The notes beneath the pieces were generated by a model. It was not told where the DNA came from. It worked only from the letters and a program-made list of their open reading frames with translations, and made no database searches. The translations under genes and the position numbers were made by a program. From Natronoglycomyces albus (GTDB lineage Bacteria; Actinomycetota; Actinomycetes; Mycobacteriales; Micromonosporaceae), in the NCBI RefSeq assembly GCF_016925535.1, contig NZ_CP070496.1, positions 992,001 to 1,056,000 on the forward strand: DNA of 64,000 bases, written 5' to 3'. Positions 30,533 to 40,335 of the stretch are shown here, one piece after another (position 1 is the first letter of the stretch; each line of letters starts with the position of its first letter).

Positions 30533-30545
30533 TAAGATTAACGGG
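30533..30545 (+). promoter_or_regulatory. Leaderless promoter of argS
   Basis: TAAGAT at 30533-30538 is followed by six bases and then the GTG start of argS; no ribosome site precedes the GTG. The transcript should begin at or next to the start codon. No strong -35. Confidence 0.5.
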
Positions 30546-32338
30546 TGACTCCTGAGACCCTCGCAGAAAAAGTGACCGAAGCCATGCGGGCCGTGTTCGA
30601 GGCTGAGAACTTGGACACCGCGCTAATTCCGACGCAAACGACCGTCGAGCGACCCCGCAATGCCGAACACGGCGACTATGCCTCGAACCTGTCGCTGCAG
30701 TTGGCCAAGCGGGCTGGAACCAATCCGCGCGAGTTGGCCACGAAGGTGGCGCAGGTCTTGGTTAACTTCGAGGGCATTGCCAAGGTAGACGTGGCCGGGC
30801 CCGGATTCCTCAACATCACCTTGGACACCGCCGCGGCTGGCGCCGTGGCCGCGAAGGTGCTGGCCGAGGGCGTGAACTTCGGCCATAACGCCTCACAGTC
30901 GGGCGAGAAGATCAACCTGGAGTTCGTCTCTGCCAACCCCACGGGGCCACTGCATATCGGTAGTGTCCGGTGGGCGGCTGTCGGCGACGCGCTGGCACGG
31001 GTCCTGCGGGCCTGCGGGGCCGAGACGACCAGCGAATACTATTTCAACGACGCCGGGGCGCAAATTGACAAGTTTGCCCGGTCTCTGCTCGCCAGCGCCA
31101 AGGGCGAGGCTCCGCCCGAGGACGGCTACGGCGGTGCCTATATCGGCGACATCGCCAACCAGGTGGTGGCCAAGCGGCCAGATGCGCTGACGGCCGAGGA
31201 CGCGCAGGAAGTCTTCCGCACGGTCGGCATCGACTTGATGTTCGCCGATATTAAGCACAGCCTGCATGAGTTCGGCGTCGACTTCGACGTGTTCTTCAAC
31301 GAGAAGGACCTGCACACCACCGGCGGGGTACAAAAGGCGCTGGATCGGTTGCGGGAGGCCGGGCATGTGTATGAGCATGAGGGCGCGGTGTGGCTGCGCA
31401 CGAGCGACTTCGGTGACGACAAGGACCGGGTGCTGCGTAAGAGCGATGGGGACTGGACGTATTTCGCCGCCGACTGCGCGTACTACCTGAACAAGCGCGA
31501 CCGTGGTTTCGAGCGGGTCGTTATTATGCTCGGCGCGGACCACCATGGATACATTGGCCGAATGAAGGCGATGGTGTCGTGCTTTGGCGATGATCCGAAC
31601 CGCCATCTGGAAATCCTCATCGGCCAGTTGGTCAACGTGATGCGGGAAGGTAGACCCGTCCGGATGAGTAAGCGGGCGGGAACCGTTGTGGTCCTTGAAG
31701 ACGTCGTGGATGCCATCGGTGTCGACGCCACCCGGTACGCGCTAGCGCGTTTCTCGATGGACACCGCGATTGACCTGGACCTTGATCTGTGGTCGCGTAA
31801 TTCCAACGACAACCCGGTGCACTATGTCCAGTACGCGCACGCCCGCATTTGTTCGGTCATTGGCAACGCTGGCGACTTTGGGGCCACCGTCGATGGCGAG
31901 TTCGACCCGGCCTTGCTGGCTCACGACCGGGAGACGGACCTCCTCAAGCAGCTAGCGCAGTTCCCCGCCGTGGTCGCCTCCGCTGGCGAGTTGCGCGAAC
32001 CGCACCGAGTCGCTCGCTATGCGGAAGACTTGGCGGCGGCATATCACCGCTTCTACGGGGAGTGCCGCGTTTTGCCGCAAGGTGACGAGGAGTTCTCCGC
32101 GACTGGTCGAGCTCGGCTACATCTGATGGCGGCCACTCGCACCGTCTTGGCCAACGCATTGGGCCTGTTGGGCGTGAGCGCCCCCGAAAGGAAGTTATGC
32201 GCATTCACGAAGCCGGAGCGATGCATGGTGACTTCGCGGCGTTGCGCCCCGGATGGTTGCCGGTGCCAGAGGATGTCAATCAACTGCACACCATTTTGTG
32301 GCCCTCGAACGTGGGTCGCAACAGCGATGGCGAGCTGA
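30545..32338 (+). CDS. argS: Arginyl-tRNA synthetase with run-on C-terminus
   Basis: Class I synthetase charging tRNA-Arg. 597 residues. The N-terminal Arg-tRNA-synthetase domain, the HIGH-type motif PTGPLHIGS (about 135-143), the KMSK-type motif RMSKRAG (about 373) and the C-terminal DALR domain are normal. The family normally stops at APERM or a similar ending; here the frame passes APER (codon 549, 32189-32191) and continues 48 codons, out of frame, over the start of lysA, to a TGA at 32336. The extra segment is Cys/Arg-rich and looks like a shadow of lysA. TTA at 32195 would be a stop (TAA) after one base change. The functional part is intact. Confidence 0.93.
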   Translation: MTPETLAEKVTEAMRAVFEAENLDTALIPTQTTVERPRNAEHGDYASNLSLQLAKRAGTNPRELATKVAQVLVNFEGIAKVDVAGPGFLNITLDTAAAGAVAAKVLAEGVNFGHNASQSGEKINLEFVSANPTGPLHIGSVRWAAVGDALARVLRACGAETTSEYYFNDAGAQIDKFARSLLASAKGEAPPEDGYGGAYIGDIANQVVAKRPDALTAEDAQEVFRTVGIDLMFADIKHSLHEFGVDFDVFFNEKDLHTTGGVQKALDRLREAGHVYEHEGAVWLRTSDFGDDKDRVLRKSDGDWTYFAADCAYYLNKRDRGFERVVIMLGADHHGYIGRMKAMVSCFGDDPNRHLEILIGQLVNVMREGRPVRMSKRAGTVVVLEDVVDAIGVDATRYALARFSMDTAIDLDLDLWSRNSNDNPVHYVQYAHARICSVIGNAGDFGATVDGEFDPALLAHDRETDLLKQLAQFPAVVASAGELREPHRVARYAEDLAAAYHRFYGECRVLPQGDEEFSATGRARLHLMAATRTVLANALGLLGVSAPERKLCAFTKPERCMVTSRRCAPDGCRCQRMSINCTPFCGPRTWVATAMAS

Positions 32339-33624
32339 CGGTCTTTGGTGGTGAATCCGAATCGGGTCGTGACGCTGGAGTCACGGTCTCAGACCTGGCT
32401 CAGGAGTACGACACCCCCGCCTACATCCTGGACGAAGACGACTTTCGTGAACGGTGCCGCACCTGGCGGGCCGCCTTCGCCGACGCCGATGTCTATTACG
32501 CCTCCAAGGCGTTTTGCAGTAAGGCCGTATTGCGTATCGCCGCCGAAGAGGGATTGCGGGTTGACGTTTGTTCGGGCGGCGAACTGGCCGTGGCCTTGGC
32601 CGCTGGGGTCGAGCCGGACTTTATCGCTTTGCACGGCAACAATAAGTCCGTCGCGGAACTGCGGCAGGCCCTCACCGTCGGGGTTGGGCGAGTTGTTGTT
32701 GACTCGCTGGTCGAAATCGACCGTCTGGCCGAGCTGGCCGCAGACTTGGGCGTGCGGGCCCGCGTTATGGTGCGGGTCAATGTCGGAGTCGAAGCCCACA
32801 CTCATGAGTACATTGCCACCGCGCACGAGGATCAGAAGTTCGGTTTCTCCCTCAGCGGCGGCGACGCCTATCAGGCCGCGCAAAAGGTCATGTCGAAGAC
32901 TTCCCTGACGTTGTTGGGTCTGCATTCCCACATCGGTTCGCAGATCTTTGAGACCGCAGCTTTTGAGGTCTCGGCTGCCAGGCTGGTGAAACTTCAGACC
33001 CAGTTGCAGACTGATTTCGATGTGACACTGCCGGAATTGGATCTCGGCGGCGGCTTCGGAATGGCCTACACTAGCCAGGACGCACCAATGAACCCTGCGG
33101 AGATCTCCGCCTCGTTTGCCACGATCATGCGGCGCGAGTGCGCTGAGGCAGGGATCGAGGCCCCGCGTCTTTCGATCGAACCGGGCCGGAGCCTGATCGG
33201 CCCGTCCATGTTCACGCTCTACCGCGTCGGCACCGTGAAACCCGTGACGCTGTCGGGGGGAGCCAGCCGCTTGTATGTCTCAGTAGATGGCGGGTTGAGC
33301 GACAACATTCGTCCAGCTCTCTACGATGCGCCATACTCGGCAACTGTCGCCAATCGCTCTTCTGCGGCAAGGCCCGTCCTTGCCCGCGTAGTGGGAAAGC
33401 ATTGCGAAGCCGGTGACATCCTTGTTAAAGATGAATTTCTACCTGCCGACGTCGCCCCAGGTGACCTGCTGGCGGTACCGGGCACTGGCGCCTATTGCCG
33501 CAGTATGGCCTCCAATTACAACCATGTGGCGAGACCACCGGTGATCAGTGTTAGCAATGGCGCTTCCCGCCCCATCGTGGCGCGCGAAACCGTTGACGAT
33601 CTATTGAGACTGGACGTCGGCTAA
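32197..33624 (+). CDS. lysA: Diaminopimelate decarboxylase LysA
   Basis: PLP enzyme making lysine from meso-diaminopimelate. 475 residues. An actinobacterial N-terminal extension (about 1-60, HEAGAMHGDFA..., PEDVNQLHTILWP) precedes the alanine-racemase-type barrel. PLP lysine in YYASKAF; HSHIGSQI; GGGFGMAY; substrate residues in EPGRSLIG and CEAGDILVKDEFLP; PLP tyrosine in GAYCRSMASNYN. The ATG at 32197 has GAAAGGA upstream and lies inside the argS run-on, overlapping it by 142 bp. hom follows after 17 bp. Confidence 0.96.
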   Translation: MRIHEAGAMHGDFAALRPGWLPVPEDVNQLHTILWPSNVGRNSDGELTVFGGESESGRDAGVTVSDLAQEYDTPAYILDEDDFRERCRTWRAAFADADVYYASKAFCSKAVLRIAAEEGLRVDVCSGGELAVALAAGVEPDFIALHGNNKSVAELRQALTVGVGRVVVDSLVEIDRLAELAADLGVRARVMVRVNVGVEAHTHEYIATAHEDQKFGFSLSGGDAYQAAQKVMSKTSLTLLGLHSHIGSQIFETAAFEVSAARLVKLQTQLQTDFDVTLPELDLGGGFGMAYTSQDAPMNPAEISASFATIMRRECAEAGIEAPRLSIEPGRSLIGPSMFTLYRVGTVKPVTLSGGASRLYVSVDGGLSDNIRPALYDAPYSATVANRSSAARPVLARVVGKHCEAGDILVKDEFLPADVAPGDLLAVPGTGAYCRSMASNYNHVARPPVISVSNGASRPIVARETVDDLLRLDVG

Positions 33625-33641
33625 ACGAAGAGAGGTATCCC

Positions 33642-34949
33642 ATGAAGCTCGCCCTCCTGGGTTGTGGAACCGTCGGAAGCGAAGTCGTTCGCCTCATGCA
33701 CGACAAAGCCGATGATCTGGCCGCCAGGATTGGGGAGCGAATGGAGATCGCCGGCGTCGCCGTCAGACGACCCGGCCGTGACCGCTCGCACCTTCCCATT
33801 GACCCGAACCTGTTTACGACCGATGCTTTGGGGCTGGTCAAACGCCCTGATGTCGATATTGTGGTGGAAGTGGCCGGAGGTATCGAACCGGCCCGCACCT
33901 GGATTACGACCGCGCTGTCTGAGGGCAAGGCCGTCGTCACGGCTAACAAGGCGTTGTTGGCCGCCGATGGGGCGAGTCTCAACGCCGCCGCTGTGGCTGG
34001 CGATGCCGATCTCTATTACGAGGCGGCCGTGGCCGGGGCGATCCCGCTCCTGCGGCCCCTGCGCGATTCGCTCCACGGCGACAGCATCGATCGTGTGCTT
34101 GGCATTGTCAATGGCACCACGAACTTCATTTGCACTCAGATGACGCAAACCGGGGCCTCGTTCGGGGAGGCGCTGGCTGAGGCGGGCGAGTTGGGATACG
34201 CCGAGGCCGACCCGTCGGCCGACATCGACGGCTATGACGCCGCCGCGAAGGCCGCCATCATCGCCTCGTTGGCCTTCCACACCAAAGTGGAACTCTCCGA
34301 GGTGTATCGGGAGGGCATTACCGACGTGACCGCCGCTGATGTGGCCGCGGCCGCTGAACAGGGTTGCGTTGTCAAGCCTTTGTGCATCGCCACTCGGGAA
34401 CCCGATGGGGTCAGTGTGCGGGTGCATCCGGCGATGATCGACAAGGCCCACCCATTGGCCAGCGTCAACGGTGCCTATAACGCGGTGTTTGTCGAAGCTG
34501 AGGCCGCTGGGAGCCTTATGTTTTACGGAGCCGGAGCCGGTGGCACCGCTACGGCTTCCGCTGTCTTGGGCGATATCGTCGCGGTTGCCCGCCATCGGCG
34601 CGGTGGCGTGACGGCCTTCCGCCCGGAGGCGGCCTGGGGCGATCTGCCCGTCAAATCCATCGGTGAGGCCTCCACGCGTTACCACGTGTGCATGGATGTC
34701 ACCGACGAACCGGGTGTGCTGTCACAAGTGGCCGCCATGTTCGCTCATCACGATGTCAGCCTGGCGACGGTACGACAGGCGGGGCGCGCCGCCTCTTCGG
34801 CTCCGGCCGACAAGCAGGCGGCGGGAGCTCAGCTGGTGGTGGTCACGCATGCGGCCACCGACGCGCAGCTCTCGGCCACCGTTGAGGACTTGTCGCACTC
34901 TGACCTCGTTCGCGAGGTCACCAGCGTCATGCGAGTCGAGGGTAAGTAG
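33642..34949 (+). CDS. hom: Homoserine dehydrogenase (with ACT domain)
   Basis: Reduces aspartate semialdehyde to homoserine, the branch to Thr and Met. 435 residues. NAD(P) loop LGCGTVGSEV (7-16), VTANKALLA, the GIVNGTTNF motif, the EADPSADIDGYDAAAK catalytic segment, and a C-terminal ACT domain (about 345-435) for threonine feedback. ATG behind AGAGAGG. Together with lysA upstream and thrC 279 bp downstream it forms the aspartate-family block; the 279-bp gap has no gene I can support. Confidence 0.96.
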   Translation: MKLALLGCGTVGSEVVRLMHDKADDLAARIGERMEIAGVAVRRPGRDRSHLPIDPNLFTTDALGLVKRPDVDIVVEVAGGIEPARTWITTALSEGKAVVTANKALLAADGASLNAAAVAGDADLYYEAAVAGAIPLLRPLRDSLHGDSIDRVLGIVNGTTNFICTQMTQTGASFGEALAEAGELGYAEADPSADIDGYDAAAKAAIIASLAFHTKVELSEVYREGITDVTAADVAAAAEQGCVVKPLCIATREPDGVSVRVHPAMIDKAHPLASVNGAYNAVFVEAEAAGSLMFYGAGAGGTATASAVLGDIVAVARHRRGGVTAFRPEAAWGDLPVKSIGEASTRYHVCMDVTDEPGVLSQVAAMFAHHDVSLATVRQAGRAASSAPADKQAAGAQLVVVTHAATDAQLSATVEDLSHSDLVREVTSVMRVEGK

Positions 34950-35228
34950 GCCCGAAGGCTCTAGTCGCGTCTCGCCAGTGGCTCCTTGGGGTATTCGGCT
35001 GTGTTCTGTGGGCAGATTCGCCTGAGCCGACCAGCCTGACCGACGCAGCCCGCGTAGACTTCGCCCTATATCGAGGCCACTGTGTCTTGCCTGGTCACAG
35101 CTGCTGGGGCGTTCTGCGCATCATGGTTACCGACCCTGACTGGCGATGGCTGTGCCTGGCCGTGGACGGTCACGGGCGATTGCCTGTGTGCGACTGCGAA
35201 TAACTCAAACTAAAGGAAGTGCATCCAC

Positions 35229-36305
35229 ATGAATGTGGGCCAGATGCGCCAAGCCGGTGGCTGGCGCGGACTAATCGAAGAATTCGCCGACCGGCTTCCC
35301 GTCACCGACGCCACGCCGCGCATCACGCTGCGGGAGGGGGCGACGCCGCTGGTTCCGGCCTATTCGTTGTCGGAGGCCACCGGTTGTGAAGTCTTCTTGA
35401 AGATCGAGGGCGCCAACCCGACCGGTTCGTTTAAGGACCGAGGCATGACGTTGGCTGTCTCCAAGGCGGTCGAAGAAGGTGCCAAGGCCGTCATTTGCGC
35501 CTCTACGGGCAACACTTCGGCCTCGGCGGCCGCCTACGCGGCCCGGGCGGGAATCACCTGTGCGGTATTGGTTCCGGCTGGGAAGATCGCTCTGGGCAAG
35601 CTGGCCCAGGCGCTGGTGCATGGGGCCACGCTTTTGCAGGTGGATGGGAACTTCGATGATTGCCTCAACGTCGCCGACAAGTTGTCGCAGGATTACCCGG
35701 TTGTGCTGGTCAATCACATTAACCCCTACCGCATTCAGGGGCAAAAGACCGCTGCCTGGGAAATCGTTCACACACTTGGCGACGCACCCGATATCCACTG
35801 TCTGCCGGTGGGCAACGCGGGCAATATCACCGCCTATTGGGCCGGATACAACGAAGACTTCAAGGAAGGCAACGCGACTCGCCTGCCACGCATGTTGGGC
35901 GTGCAGGCTTCGGGGGCTTCTCCGATCGTCAGCGGGCACGTGGTGGATGACCCGCAGACGATCGCCACCGCGATCCGCATTGGAAACCCAGCTTCGTGGA
36001 CGAACGCTCTCGACGCCCGGGATGCCTCCGGCGGTGACATCATCGCGGCCACCGACCGCGATATTCACCGTGCCTACCTCCGATTGGCTCGCGAGGAGGG
36101 CGTCTTCGTCGAGTTGGCCTCCGCCGCCTCGGTGGCTGGATTGCTCAATAAGGCCGCGGCCGGATGGATCACTCCCGGCCAGCGGATCGTGTGTACGGTC
36201 ACTGGCCATGGGCTGAAGGATCCCGATTGGGCGGTCACCACGGCCGCGCAGCCAAAGAAGATTCCCGCCGATGTCGCGACGGCGGCAACGGCGCTGGGCT
36301 TGTAG
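35229..36305 (+). CDS. thrC: Threonine synthase
   Basis: PLP enzyme converting O-phosphohomoserine to threonine. 358 residues, the short bacterial class. PLP-lysine motif GSFKDRG (Lys69), [18 protein letters not shown], the phosphate-binding [12 protein letters not shown] and the C-terminal VTGHGLKD are present. ATG behind AAAGGAAG. thrB does not follow directly: metE with its riboswitch lies between. Confidence 0.96.
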   Translation: MNVGQMRQAGGWRGLIEEFADRLPVTDATPRITLREGATPLVPAYSLSEATGCEVFLKIEGANPTGSFKDRGMTLAVSKAVEEGAKAVICASTGNTSASAAAYAARAGITCAVLVPAGKIALGKLAQALVHGATLLQVDGNFDDCLNVADKLSQDYPVVLVNHINPYRIQGQKTAAWEIVHTLGDAPDIHCLPVGNAGNITAYWAGYNEDFKEGNATRLPRMLGVQASGASPIVSGHVVDDPQTIATAIRIGNPASWTNALDARDASGGDIIAATDRDIHRAYLRLAREEGVFVELASAASVAGLLNKAAAGWITPGQRIVCTVTGHGLKDPDWAVTTAAQPKKIPADVATAATALGL

Positions 36306-36421
36306 TCGCGTCCAGTTCGAGGGGAATTTTTGGGCGTGCCGCGCGGCTGCGCACATTGGTAAGCGAGATCGAGGCGGTGAGGGTCTTTCCTGAATCAGGT
36401 GGGGCCCACACCGCCTTATTG

Positions 36422-36450
36422 TTGACAACACGTCTAGTTTCCCATTATGT
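36422..36450 (+). promoter_or_regulatory. Promoter of the metE riboswitch transcript
   Basis: TTGACA (36422-36427), 17-bp spacer, TTATGT (36445-36450): the best sigma-70-type promoter in the window. A start near 36457 gives a leader of about 600 nt containing the cobalamin riboswitch. A CTGCCTG/CAGGCAG hairpin (36593-36618) lies between. Confidence 0.65.
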
Positions 36451-36639
36451 GGCGAGGCAATGGCGCCGTACCGGCTCGATCATTTCCCTGCTGAGAGTGT
36501 CGTCTGTCAGCCAGGAAATACAGGATGAGACACGCCAACCCCACCGCCATCCCAATATGCGGAAGATGCGTACCATCTATAGAGAGGTTGGTCTGCCTGG
36601 CGCGATGATGTCAGGCAGCGAACAGTCGAGAATGGACGC

Positions 36640-36925
36640 CACACCATAGGCGCCCGATTCGACCGGAAGAGGGAACCCGGTGCGGCCGCCGAATAAGGCC
36701 AAGTCCGGGACTGCCCCGCAGCGGTAATTGGGAACGAACGCCGTAACTGGCCCAACGAGGGTGAGTCAACGCACTGGGTACCACACAAAGCCACCAGCTT
36801 CGTGTGGCCCGGGAAGCCACGGCAAGTAGACAACCCGCGTCCAGTACACGCAGCCCGGCCCAGGGTCGGACTGCTGAGACGACGCGGGCGAGCCCATGAG
36901 TCCGAATACCTGCCGCCCTCCCATG
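36640..36925 (+). ncRNA. Cobalamin (B12) riboswitch upstream of metE
   Basis: The conserved landmarks appear in order: AGGGAACCCGGTG (36669-36681), AAGTCCGGGACTGCCCCGC (36700-36718) and AGCGGTAATTGGGAACG (36720-36736), a B12-box-like GGGAAGCCACGGCAAGTAGA (36812-36831) and GAGTCCGAATACCTGCC (36898-36914). Ends are approximate. It should bind adenosyl- or methylcobalamin and switch metE off when B12 is plentiful. The expression platform probably lies in 36926-37055, where GAGGCTTGTT (36945-36954) can pair with AACAAGCCTC (37005-37014). Confidence 0.9.
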
Positions 36926-37055
36926 CCCGCAGCCGTGAGGCATGGAGGCTTGTTCACACGCAAAGCGAGCCCGGGACCGAACACAATCGGCCCCAGCGCG
37001 CGGCAACAAGCCTCGTAGACGAAAGCAAGACTGGTTGTTCGAGGGAGCCACCACT

Positions 37056-39296
37056 ATGACCACACGCCATCCGCTATCCGCCACCGTGTTGGGTTACCCC
37101 CGCATTGGCGCCAAGCGTGAACTCAAGCGCGCCGTCGAGGCCTACTGGGCCGGAAACATCGACGACGCCGGACTCGCCGCCGCCTCAGCTGAGGTCCGCG
37201 CCCAAATGCTCACCGACCTCAGCGCACAAGACCTGACCTCCGTGCCGGTCAACGTGTTCTCGCACTACGACCACGTCCTCGACACCACTGCTGCCGTCGG
37301 TGCCATTCCCGAGCGCTACCGCAACGTCGGTGGCACTCTCGCGCAGTACTTCGCCGCCGCGCACGGCAACGCCGAACTGGCGCCCCTGGAACTGACCAAG
37401 TGGTTCGACACCAACTACCACTACCTCGTTCCCGAGCTAGGTCCTGACACCGTCTTCAGCGCCCAGCCACAGAAGGCCCTTCAGGAGTACCACGAAGCGG
37501 TGGAGCGGGGCCTCCAAGCGCGCCCGGTCCTGCTAGGGCCGATTTCCTTCCTCCTCCTGGCCAAACCCGAACCGGGCTCACCTAGCGACTTTCATCCATT
37601 GAGCCGCCTCGAGGACCTCATCGCCTGCTACCGCGACCTTCTCGCGGCCTTCACCGAAGCCGGAGCCACCTGGGTCCAACTCGACGAACCCGCCCTGTGC
37701 GCCGACCGCACCGAGGCCGAACTGGCCGCTGTCGCCACCGCATACACCGCGCTGGCCCACACCGAGGCGAACATCTTCGTCACCGGCGGCTACGGCTCCT
37801 TCGACAAGGCCCTGCCGCTGCTACTCAACTCAGGAATCGACGCGCTGGCCATCGACGCGGTCGCCGGTGCGTCCGACATCGACTGGCTGGAGGCAAACGA
37901 GGTTCCCCCACAGGTGACCCTCGTGGCCGGAGTGGTTGATGGGCGCAACATCTGGCGGACCGACACCGTGCGGGCCGCCGCCATTGTCGACCGGATCAAA
38001 GCCGTCGCCACTACCGTCGGAGTCAGCTCCTCGTGTTCCCTGCTGCACGTTCCGGTCGACCTTGAGGCGGAAACTGGGCTGGCCCCCGAGCTCGCACAGC
38101 GCCTGGCGTTCGCCCGCCAGAAAATACGCGAAGTGTCGCAACTGGCCCAGCCAGATGGCGAACGCTGGAGCCGAGGAGAATCCAACCTCGCCTGGCGCAA
38201 CGACCACATTCGCCAACGCCTGGCCAGCTTGGATGCCTCGGCAACCCAACGAGACGACTTCGAGACCCGCGTCAAGGCGCAGGAAGCCCATACCCCACTT
38301 CCGCCATTGGCCACCACGTCGATCGGCTCCTTCCCGCAGACGACTGACATCCGCCGGGCCCGAGCACAACACCGCAACGGGCTCATGATCGACGTGGACT
38401 ACAAGTCCCGACTCAAAAAAGAGATCGCCTCCGTCATCGAACTCCAAGAACGCCTCGACTTTGACGTGCTCGTGCACGGCGAAGCCGAACGCAACGACAT
38501 GGTGCAGTACTTTGCCGAGCACCTGGCCGGGTTCACCACCACCGAGGCCGGTTGGGTCCAGTCCTACGGCTCCCGCTGCGTGCGGCCACCGATCCTCTTT
38601 GGCGACGTATCGCGCCCCAGCCCGATCACCGTCGATTGGTCGGCCTACGCCCAGTCTCTGACCACCAAACCTGTCAAGGGAATGCTCACCGGGCCAGTGA
38701 CGATCCTGGCCTGGTCCTTCGTCCGAGATGACCAGCCATTGTCCGACACCGCCGCGCAGGTGGCGCTCGCCTTGCGCGACGAGGTCGCCGACTTGGAAGC
38801 CGCCGGACTAAAGGTGATCCAGGTCGACGAGCCAGCGCTGCGGGAAATGCTGCCGCTGCGCCAAGCAGAACAAGACGACTATCGCCGCTGGGCCACCGAC
38901 GCTTTCCGCCTCGCCACCGCCGTGGTCAAGCCGGAGACAGCGATTCACACTCACCTGTGCTATTCGGAGTTCGGTGAGGTCATTGACGCGATCAACGCCC
39001 TTGACGCCGACGTCACCTCGATTGAGGCATCCCGCTCGAAGATGGAGGTCCTCCAGGACCTGCACGCCTCGCAGTTCGCCCGGGGCGTGGGTCCAGGCGT
39101 CTACGACATCCATTCCCCACGGGTGCCCACGGTCGAGGAAATCGCCTCAGCGCTGAGCAAAGCCATCGCCGTCATTGACCCCAAACGCCTGTGGGTGAAC
39201 CCGGATTGCGGCCTGAAGACCCGCCGATACAAGGAGGTCGAGCCAGCGCTGGCCTCGCTGGTGGAGGCGGCAAAGCAGGTGCGCGCGCAGCTGTAG
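37056..39296 (+). CDS. metE: Cobalamin-independent methionine synthase MetE
   Basis: Transfers the methyl group of 5-methyl-tetrahydrofolate (polyglutamate) to homocysteine without B12. 746 residues, two barrels. N-terminal GYPRIGAKRELKRAVEAYW, and in the C-terminal half SIGSFPQT, DVLVHGEAERNDMV, and the zinc ligands His633, Cys635, about Glu657 and Cys718 (THLCYSEF, NPDCGLKTR). ATG behind GAGGGAG; the frame is open upstream to 36942 but that is riboswitch leader. Riboswitch control implies that the organism also has B12-dependent MetH elsewhere. Confidence 0.97.
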   Translation: MTTRHPLSATVLGYPRIGAKRELKRAVEAYWAGNIDDAGLAAASAEVRAQMLTDLSAQDLTSVPVNVFSHYDHVLDTTAAVGAIPERYRNVGGTLAQYFAAAHGNAELAPLELTKWFDTNYHYLVPELGPDTVFSAQPQKALQEYHEAVERGLQARPVLLGPISFLLLAKPEPGSPSDFHPLSRLEDLIACYRDLLAAFTEAGATWVQLDEPALCADRTEAELAAVATAYTALAHTEANIFVTGGYGSFDKALPLLLNSGIDALAIDAVAGASDIDWLEANEVPPQVTLVAGVVDGRNIWRTDTVRAAAIVDRIKAVATTVGVSSSCSLLHVPVDLEAETGLAPELAQRLAFARQKIREVSQLAQPDGERWSRGESNLAWRNDHIRQRLASLDASATQRDDFETRVKAQEAHTPLPPLATTSIGSFPQTTDIRRARAQHRNGLMIDVDYKSRLKKEIASVIELQERLDFDVLVHGEAERNDMVQYFAEHLAGFTTTEAGWVQSYGSRCVRPPILFGDVSRPSPITVDWSAYAQSLTTKPVKGMLTGPVTILAWSFVRDDQPLSDTAAQVALALRDEVADLEAAGLKVIQVDEPALREMLPLRQAEQDDYRRWATDAFRLATAVVKPETAIHTHLCYSEFGEVIDAINALDADVTSIEASRSKMEVLQDLHASQFARGVGPGVYDIHSPRVPTVEEIASALSKAIAVIDPKRLWVNPDCGLKTRRYKEVEPALASLVEAAKQVRAQL

Positions 39297-39312
39297 TTCC
39301 CGCTTGTCGAGG

Positions 39313-39357
39313 AGGACCGCCGCTGTCGGCTCGTGTAGTCGACATCGGCGGTCCTTC
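39313..39357 (+). terminator. Hairpin between metE and thrB
   Basis: 16-bp arms with one mismatch: AGGACCGCCG... (39313-39328) and ...CGGCGGTCCT (39340-39355), 16 bp after the metE stop, followed by TT. Confidence 0.7.
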
Positions 39358-39450
39358 CGTGGTGTTTGCTCGCCGCTTCCGCCTGTCCGTCTGGCGGGAG
39401 CGGCGTTGTGTTGGCATGGCCGTAGCCTCCTTGGGCCGTAGGATGGCCCC

Positions 39451-40335
39451 GTGAGTGAATTGCTGCCTGGCCCCCACACGGCCATCGTCCCGGCCACATC
39501 GGCCAACATTGGCCCTGGCTATGACTCGTTCGGTCTAGCTCTGGGGCTCTACGATGAGGTCTCTATCGAGCTGACGGGGGTTGACATCCTCATTGAGGTT
39601 GCCGGAGAGGGCGCCGACACCGTGGGAGCCGGTAGGCGGCACCTAGTGGTCTCCGCGTTCTTGCGCACACTTCTACAGCTGGGCCACGATGAGGTGCGAG
39701 GCCTGAAACTGAAGGCACGCAATCGGATTCCGCACGCCCGTGGCCTGGGTTCCTCTTCAGCGGCGATCGTCGCCGGGGTCTACTTGGCGCACGCCGCGGC
39801 CAATGTGGAGGTTGATCGCGAACGCGCACTGCGGATCGCAGGGGAGATCGAGGGCCATCCGGACAATGTGGCCCCATGTATCTACGGTGACTTCACGATT
39901 GCCTATTCCACAGTGGGCGGAGCGCATGCGGTCTCGATGAAGCCACACACGACAGTGACTCCGTGGGTCTTCATTCCCGCCCAAGTTGGGTTCACCGCCC
40001 AGGCGCGCGATGTGTTGCCACCCAAGGTTCCCCATGCTGACGCGGCGTTCAATGTGGCTCGGGCCGCCTTGCTCGTTGAGGCTATTACTCGCCACCCGAG
40101 GCTGTTGTGGGAGGCGACCTCAGACCGGCTGCACCAGTCTTACCGGGCCTCAGTGATGCCGCACAGTTGGGAACTGGTCTGCCGCCTGCGGGAGGCTGGG
40201 TTTGCCGCCGCCATCTCCGGGGCGGGCCCCACGGTGTTGGTGCTGACGCACTCCGAGGTCGAGCCCGATCCCGCTCTCGCCCCAGAGTTTGCGGCCCACC
40301 AACTCCCGGTTGGCGATGGGGCTTGGTTGAGGTGA
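39451..40335 (+). CDS. thrB: Homoserine kinase
   Basis: GHMP kinase making O-phosphohomoserine for ThrC. 294 residues. N-terminal VPATSANIGPGYDSFGLAL, ATP loop PHARGLGSSSAA (about 94-105), EGHPDNVAP and the C-terminal AAISGAGPTVL glycine loop are complete. GTG start with no ribosome site; TAGGAT at 39439-39444 ends 6 bp before it, so a leaderless transcript is likely. Separated from thrC by metE. Confidence 0.95.
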   Translation: MSELLPGPHTAIVPATSANIGPGYDSFGLALGLYDEVSIELTGVDILIEVAGEGADTVGAGRRHLVVSAFLRTLLQLGHDEVRGLKLKARNRIPHARGLGSSSAAIVAGVYLAHAAANVEVDRERALRIAGEIEGHPDNVAPCIYGDFTIAYSTVGGAHAVSMKPHTTVTPWVFIPAQVGFTAQARDVLPPKVPHADAAFNVARAALLVEAITRHPRLLWEATSDRLHQSYRASVMPHSWELVCRLREAGFAAAISGAGPTVLVLTHSEVEPDPALAPEFAAHQLPVGDGAWLR

